A DNA stretch of 64,000 nt, from positions 27,253 through 91,252 of the forward strand of contig JANQPD010000052.1 of the NCBI GenBank assembly GCA_028285465.1, written 5' to 3'. Position 1 is the stretch's first letter, and each line of letters begins with the position of its first letter. Origin of the DNA: Owenweeksia sp. Its GTDB lineage: Bacteria > Bacteroidota > Bacteroidia > Flavobacteriales > Schleiferiaceae. Shown in pieces: positions 59,561 to 64,000 of the stretch. Both the position numbers and the translations under genes were made by a program. Below the pieces are notes generated by a model. That model had not been told where the DNA came from. It saw nothing but the letters and a program-made list of their open reading frames with translations, and did not search any database.

Positions 59561-60370
59561 TTACGATTTGTGCACAGCAGGGGACTGTGTTTTCTTAAAA
59601 TCAAAAGGCCGGTGATCCGGGAAGGTCTTTAGTTGGAAGGCCGTGCCGTCAAACGCACCATAGGTATAATACGTAAGCCAGTCGCCCAGGTTGTAATACA
59701 CCGCCTTTTTTTCAAGAGGTATTTTTAAAGGGAGATGGCGGTGGCCGAAAAGGAAATAATCCACCTCTTCTGTTTGCGCTATTTCCCGTGCATAAATGGC
59801 CAGCCATTCTTTTTCCTCGCCCAGGTAGGTCGCATCGCTCTCGCCTGTTTTTGCCCGGCTGGTTTTGCTGAAGAAATCGGCCAGGCCAATCCCGAAATTG
59901 GGATGCAGGCGGGCAAAAGCCCAGCGGCAAAAGGGGTTTTGAAATACCTTTTTGATGAACTTATACCCATGATCACCCGGCCCCAGGCCATCCCCGTGGC
60001 CGATGTAAAAGTTTTTCCCATTGTAGGTTTTTCGGATGGGCTCCCGGTGGATACGGGCGCCCAGTTCTTCCGGCAGATAATCAAAGATCCACATATCGTG
60101 GTTGCCGGTAAAAATATGGAGCGCGATGCCGGCATCGGAAAGTTCGGCCAGCTTTCCCAGCAGGCGCACATAACCCCGCGGCACGGCTTTCTTATACTCG
60201 AACCAAAAGTCGAAGACATCCCCTACCAGGTAAAGAATGGCCGCATCTGCCTTTATTTCATCGAGCCACTGCACAAAAAGCTTTTCCCTTTTCAGGCTTT
60301 TTTCCCGGTTGGGCGCCCCCAGGTGAAGGTCTGAAGCAAAGTATATTTTTTTACCGGCCGGCAACTGCAT
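59561..60370 (-). CDS. lpxH: UDP-2,3-diacylglucosamine diphosphatase (LpxH family)
   Basis: 269 residues, calcineurin-like metallophosphoesterase. Metal-binding motifs in order: ASDLHLGAPN, GDVFDFWFEY, TGNHDMWIFD, GHGDGLGPGD, FGHRHLP. LpxH cuts UDP-diacylglucosamine to lipid X in lipid A synthesis at the inner membrane. Its first seven codons and upstream DNA are duplicated at 62289-62350, on the other side of the T9SS gene. Confidence 0.93.
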   Translation of the reverse strand: MQLPAGKKIYFASDLHLGAPNREKSLKREKLFVQWLDEIKADAAILYLVGDVFDFWFEYKKAVPRGYVRLLGKLAELSDAGIALHIFTGNHDMWIFDYLPEELGARIHREPIRKTYNGKNFYIGHGDGLGPGDHGYKFIKKVFQNPFCRWAFARLHPNFGIGLADFFSKTSRAKTGESDATYLGEEKEWLAIYAREIAQTEEVDYFLFGHRHLPLKIPLEKKAVYYNLGDWLTYYTYGAFDGTAFQLKTFPDHRPFDFKKTQSPAVHKS

Positions 60371-60409
60371 GGGGCGAAGATAAGGTGGGAAGGATTAAGC
60401 ATACAAAAC
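60348..60409. repeat. 62-bp direct repeat, copy 1 (lpxH start)
   Basis: Identical to 62289-62350 except for one base (A versus G in AAG(A/G)TTAAG context). It contains the lpxH start codon and its upstream region. Confidence 0.9.
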
Positions 60410-60447
60410 CCCATGTATGCTGGAGAAAAGAGTTACTACGTTTTTCA

Positions 60448-62151
60448 CTAAAGTTTTATTACTCTTCTGGTAACGGTCCCCTTTTCGGTTTCTATTACTA
60501 AAAGATAAAGCCCGCCTCGGTCAGGGAGCATAAGGGAAAAATGAGCTGTTTTTCTAAAGTGCCAGAAACTGTATTCCCTCCCGCTAAGGTCAAACACGCG
60601 TGCCGTAATATGGCTACATTTTGAGGCTAGCGAAACGTTTACAGAGGCAGTTGAAGGGTTTGGATAAACGGCAAGAGACAAAAGAGAGGAAGGGGGGCTT
60701 AAACTAAAGTACGGTTGGCTGAGTTTTAACAGAAAGGCATCATTAATCCCCTTTGGAGTAAGGGTATACGCTGTACTGTCGTCCGGGTCAAAATCCGAAG
60801 TCCCTTCAAAACCACCAAACAAATAAATATTTTCCTTTGGGTCGAGCGTTATGGCTGAAGCATAATTGGAGGAGGCTCCTCCTCCTATCCTTTTAACCCA
60901 GTTTAAGTTTCCATTTGTATCGTGGCTAGTGAAAAAAATGTCACTTTCTCCTGAAGACTGTACTTCGATGGTATCGACAGGTGTAGCAATGCGTAATGTA
61001 TCCCTGAACCCCCCTGCGGTATATACATAGCCGTTTGAGGTGTGTATGGAATTATAACTAGCTGAATAACCGTCCGTTCTTCTTCCCCAAACCAGGTCTC
61101 CGAGCGGGCTAAATTTCATAAGAAAAGCATTCCTATAATGATCATCAGCCAAGGTCCAGAGCAGGGAGCCTGGTCCCGGGTCATAATCAGCCGTTGATCC
61201 GAAAAAGCCGCATAGGTATATATTTTCTTGTGCATCCAGGGCTATAGAAGAACCGCTTTCAAAGCCAGTACCTCCAAAAGTCCGGGTCCAGAGTAAGTTA
61301 CCCTGAGGGCTTAGCTTAGACAGAAAGGCATCATAAGACCCCGTTGAACTTCTGTTCATTACACCCGGGCCTGGGTCAAGGTCAGCCCTTCCTTCAAATC
61401 GGCCAGTGATATAAATATCCCCCTGGCTGTTTGCAGCCAAATCCGTAACTATTTCATAGCTATTTCCGCGGACGTGCCCGCCCCATAAGAAGTCGCCATC
61501 GGGTGAAAGTTTGGAAATATACGCATCATCCTGAGCAACGGCATTTATTTTATATGAAGAAGGGCCCGGGTCAAGGTCTATGGAGTCTTTAAAAGTACCG
61601 GTAGAATATATGTTTCCCGTATCATCGGCATAAATGGCCGTTGGCATCTCGTCTTTACGACCTCCCATAAGGTGCTTAACCCAGATGAAATTTCCCGCTG
61701 TGTCCAGCTTCAATACAAAAACATCATACCTGCCATTAGAGGTAAGGGAGGAAACTCCTGGCCCTGGATCAAAATCAACGGTTGAATGGAACCCCCCGGT
61801 GAGCAGGATATTGCCCGATTTATCAAGGCAAAGCCGCGCAAAATCAAAATAAGGCCCTCCAATGCTCTTCGCCCATACCAATGCACCATTCTTGTTGTGT
61901 TTTAATAAGGCAATATCCCCAGAACCATTAGAAGTGAGGTTTAAGGTGCCGCTGCCTGGGTCAGCATCCAAAGTCCCGGTAAAGGATACCGTGGTATAAG
62001 AATATCCGTTTTGGTCAATAGTTAACGAATAAGCCCCATTACGATCGGCATCTCCAATCGGAATTACCCAATCAAAATAGGCTTCTTGTGCTTTAGAAAA
62101 AAGGGCAGAACACAACAGAAACGAGAATAGACAGTACTTGTATAAATGCAT
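60448..62151 (-). CDS. SBBP-repeat T9SS protein
   Basis: 567 residues. Signal peptide (CLFSFLLCSALFSKAQ). Eight or more SBBP-type blades (NLYSTGTFKDSIDLDPGPSS-like, for example GTLDADPGSGTLNL and SGDIALLKHNKNGALVWAKS) form a predicted beta-propeller. The end is a sorting domain (LAVYPNPSTASVNVSL, ARVFDLSGREY, GGLYLLVIETEKG). It is probably surface-located. The gene and its flanks lie between the two 62-bp repeats, which suggests it was inserted upstream of lpxH. Confidence 0.83.
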   Translation of the reverse strand: MHLYKYCLFSFLLCSALFSKAQEAYFDWVIPIGDADRNGAYSLTIDQNGYSYTTVSFTGTLDADPGSGTLNLTSNGSGDIALLKHNKNGALVWAKSIGGPYFDFARLCLDKSGNILLTGGFHSTVDFDPGPGVSSLTSNGRYDVFVLKLDTAGNFIWVKHLMGGRKDEMPTAIYADDTGNIYSTGTFKDSIDLDPGPSSYKINAVAQDDAYISKLSPDGDFLWGGHVRGNSYEIVTDLAANSQGDIYITGRFEGRADLDPGPGVMNRSSTGSYDAFLSKLSPQGNLLWTRTFGGTGFESGSSIALDAQENIYLCGFFGSTADYDPGPGSLLWTLADDHYRNAFLMKFSPLGDLVWGRRTDGYSASYNSIHTSNGYVYTAGGFRDTLRIATPVDTIEVQSSGESDIFFTSHDTNGNLNWVKRIGGGASSNYASAITLDPKENIYLFGGFEGTSDFDPDDSTAYTLTPKGINDAFLLKLSQPYFSLSPPSSLLSLAVYPNPSTASVNVSLASKCSHITARVFDLSGREYSFWHFRKTAHFSLMLPDRGGLYLLVIETEKGTVTRRVIKL

Positions 62152-62412
62152 GCTAATTAAACCCTTACAAAGAAAATCATTTTTACGGCAAAACCATACT
62201 TAACGCTTAATAAAAATACACGCATTATCATACAATTCCAGGCCACGATCACGGGGACCGCTACATAAAAGAACTACCAACGGGTTGGTTTTTACCGGCC
62301 GGCAACTGCATGGGGCGAAGATAAGGTGGGAAGGGTTAAGCATACAAAACAGCTTGTGCGCTTAAGAAAAACACCCATAGCCCGCATGCTCCCGGCAAAA
62401 GAAAAGCAGGCG
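62152..62412. other. Gap with the second repeat copy
   Basis: 62289-62350 is a copy of the lpxH start region, orphaned here. Apart from it I see no gene. The stretch must hold the promoter of the SBBP gene. Confidence 0.5.
62289..62350. repeat. 62-bp direct repeat, copy 2 (orphan lpxH start)
   Basis: Same orientation as 60348-60409, 1941 bp away. The start codon it contains leads into no gene here. Confidence 0.9.
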
Positions 62413-63402
62413 TTAATCTTCCAGGACTGAGCGTTGTTTTTCCCTGTCTATCAGTTTATGCAGGTGGTTAAAAAAAGTGGTGCGCTGGCGCTCGGCACTG
62501 CCGCTGAGCAAAACTCCTGCCTTTTTGTGCAAGTCAAAGGCATGCTTAAAATCCCCGTTAAATGCGGCATCATCCGTTTGTATAAAATTAATGCCCGAAA
62601 AAGCCACAAAGGTCACGCTCCCCGTATCCCCTTCTACATAAGCCCCGTTGCACAGCGTAATAAAATCCGTTTGGTACAGCACGGCCGGCACATCCGTGTC
62701 GCCCTTGGCATTTTTTACCGTGCTTTCGTGCTTGTCGTTCAGCACCTGTTCCAGGTCGCGGTAAATGCGTGCGCTTTGTTCCCGGTCTATCAGGCCTAAG
62801 GAGCGGCAATAGGCTACTTGTGCCAAAGTATTGTCCAGGGTATGCAGGGTCCACAATTCAACCGTGGGCAGTTTCAGGTATTCTTCGCCCAGGGTACGGG
62901 CGGCTTCCAGCAAAGCGGGGTCCTGCCGGGCAGGGTCAAATAGCGATTCCATATCCGCAGGGGCGCCTTCCAGGTGATCTTTTAACCATACCCCTATTTT
63001 AAAAGCCGCCAGGTGCGGGTAGCGGAAATAAAAGAACAGCGGCAGGTCGCGGGCAGCATAATACAGTTGCGCGGTATTCTTTTCCCGCAACTGTTGCAAC
63101 TGGGCCGTAGTTTGCACAAAATAGCGGTGTATATCTTCCAGGTTGCTCACCTCCTTCCGGAAGTTAAAGATCACGCGGTCTTCCCGTTTCGACTGGAACA
63201 GGCGGTCCATGCTTACGTTAAAATGCGCACATAGCTGCACCATTTCATCAACCGAAATAGAGTTGTCGCCCCGTATTTTGCGGTAGGCCGAGTTTAGCGA
63301 AATGCCGAAAAAATCCTGTACAACGGCCGCCAGCCGCTGGTTGGAGCCGATCTTTGCTTCGATGATCTTAAAAAGCAGTACCTGGAGTTCTTTTCCGGAC
63401 AT
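62413..63402 (-). CDS. HTH-type regulator of unknown specificity
   Basis: 329 residues. The N-terminal ~75 residues form a Cro/C1-like helix-turn-helix (AAVVQDFFGISLNSAYRKIR, then GDNSISVDEMVQLCAHFNVS). The rest is mainly helical (IFNFRKEVSNLEDIHRYFVQ, AQLQQLREKNTAQLYYAARD) with no known ligand motif. The gene ends just after the orphan lpxH repeat. Possible targets include the neighbouring lipoprotein gene (inference). Confidence 0.75.
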   Translation of the reverse strand: MSGKELQVLLFKIIEAKIGSNQRLAAVVQDFFGISLNSAYRKIRGDNSISVDEMVQLCAHFNVSMDRLFQSKREDRVIFNFRKEVSNLEDIHRYFVQTTAQLQQLREKNTAQLYYAARDLPLFFYFRYPHLAAFKIGVWLKDHLEGAPADMESLFDPARQDPALLEAARTLGEEYLKLPTVELWTLHTLDNTLAQVAYCRSLGLIDREQSARIYRDLEQVLNDKHESTVKNAKGDTDVPAVLYQTDFITLCNGAYVEGDTGSVTFVAFSGINFIQTDDAAFNGDFKHAFDLHKKAGVLLSGSAERQRTTFFNHLHKLIDREKQRSVLED

Positions 63403-63754
63403 AGCATAAGGTTAAAAAATTCACATATCAGGTATAATACGTCAAATAAGATTCACTCCAGGGGTTAAAAACCTGTGCCAACCCCCAAAAATTAACCTTT
63501 GGTGTATAAAGGTACGATCCTTTTTAACATCTTCCGTATAAAAAACCGCAAAGTAAGAATATTCCCTCCCATATGGTGAATACTTTCTTTAGAAAAACCG
63601 CTCTAGGTTTGAACCCGAAAACAGGAAAACCATGTGGAACCTTTCTTTTTTGACACGTTTGCCGCTTATCCCTCCGGGTGGCGTGGGTGCTCTTTGGAAC
63701 AAAAAGCTACATGTGCCCGCTTTTAACCCTGCCCTTACCCATTAAATTTTAAAC
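63403..63754. other. Divergent intergenic region
   Basis: Between the HTH regulator and a lipoprotein gene that point away from each other. CCTTTGGTGTATAAAGG (63496-63512) is an imperfect palindrome and GGGGTT...AACCCC near 63462 could form a small hairpin. I find no consensus promoter. Confidence 0.4.
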
Positions 63755-64000
63755 ATGAAACTACGTGCTCGCGTCTTATTTCTTTTTACTTCATTCTTTA
63801 TTCTACTACTCTTTTCCGCCTGCCAAAAGGAAAAATTTGAAGACACCACCATACAGGGCAAGGTGCTTACCTATGGCACGGAAGAAGCCATCCGCCACCC
63901 ACCCGTGCGCGTAGTGATCTACGAAGAAAAAGAAGTAAGCACCTGGGGTTCTTCTAATACGTATAGCGTGGTAGCGGAAACCATGAGCAACGAAGACGGC
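63755..64000 (+). CDS. Predicted lipoprotein, cut by the window end
   Basis: 82 codons of an open frame that continues past the window. Lipoprotein signal (FTSFFILLLFSAC, then QKEKFED). The following VQGKVLTY-like part (TTIQGKVLTYGTEEAIRHPP) resembles the start of a carboxypeptidase-regulatory-like or other Ig-type domain. It is divergent from the HTH regulator gene. Confidence 0.7.
   Translation, partial: MKLRARVLFLFTSFFILLLFSACQKEKFEDTTIQGKVLTYGTEEAIRHPPVRVVIYEEKEVSTWGSSNTYSVVAETMSNEDG

Overview
The window is a stretch of a Bacteroidota chromosome. The evidence is consistent across it. Many secreted proteins end in a type IX secretion (T9SS) type A sorting domain. There are SusC/RagA-type TonB receptors, a hybrid two-component system (sensor, receiver and AraC in one chain), an ECF sigma factor beside a transmembrane/barrel protein, HmuY proteins, and promoters of the TTTG-N19-TAnnTTTG type. 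I cannot name the genus from the sequence alone.

Layout: 0.5-2.3 kb carries a T9SS protein and a small outer-membrane barrel. 2.5-7.7 kb is the F-type ATP synthase operon atpB-E-F-H-A-G, without atpD or atpC, with terminator-like hairpins after atpE and atpA. 7.9-15.8 kb is mostly minus strand: rseP, an M1-like HEAT protein, a lipoprotein, a barrel protein with an ECF sigma factor, and a PfkB kinase; a plus-strand biotin carrier protein lies among them. tRNA-Asn is at 15.93 kb. From there to 25.64 kb lies a decayed island bounded by 106-bp direct repeats that include the tRNA 3' end. It holds tandem 97-bp tRNA-tail/hairpin units, a 1332-residue hybrid sensor, a partly duplicated junction, a T9SS surface protein, a small PID-CTERM-like protein, and fragments of at least four other genes, including a conjugative-type ATPase.

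26-34 kb has two more T9SS proteins around a histidine kinase and a LytTR regulator that converge. 34-38 kb has housekeeping genes: S4 protein, esterase, enoyl-CoA hydratase, SIMPL protein, histidine kinase. 38-42.8 kb is a minus-strand operon for a Mn/Zn/Fe-type ABC importer headed by a DtxR/MntR regulator; one permease carries its own DtxR-like domain. Divergent from it is a TonB receptor whose promoter is overlapped by a candidate MntR operator. It is followed by a small conserved membrane protein, a HAEPLYID protein and a transporter-family barrel.

48-58 kb is a probable heme/iron acquisition operon: DUF6607, T9SS-anchored HmuY, TonB receptor, HmuY lipoprotein, ankyrin protein, DUF2271, and a PepSY/flavodoxin/ferredoxin-reductase fusion, with ferritin next to it. 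Its promoter matches the Bacteroidota consensus exactly and is flanked by two copies of a 13-bp near-palindrome. The end of the window holds DUF1328, a UBP zinc finger, lpxH, an SBBP-repeat T9SS protein sitting between two 62-bp direct repeats, an HTH regulator, and the start of a lipoprotein gene cut by the window edge.

The strongest candidates for something undescribed are the tRNA-Asn island with its 97-bp tRNA-tail/terminator units, and the apparent insertion of single T9SS genes as repeat-flanked cassettes.
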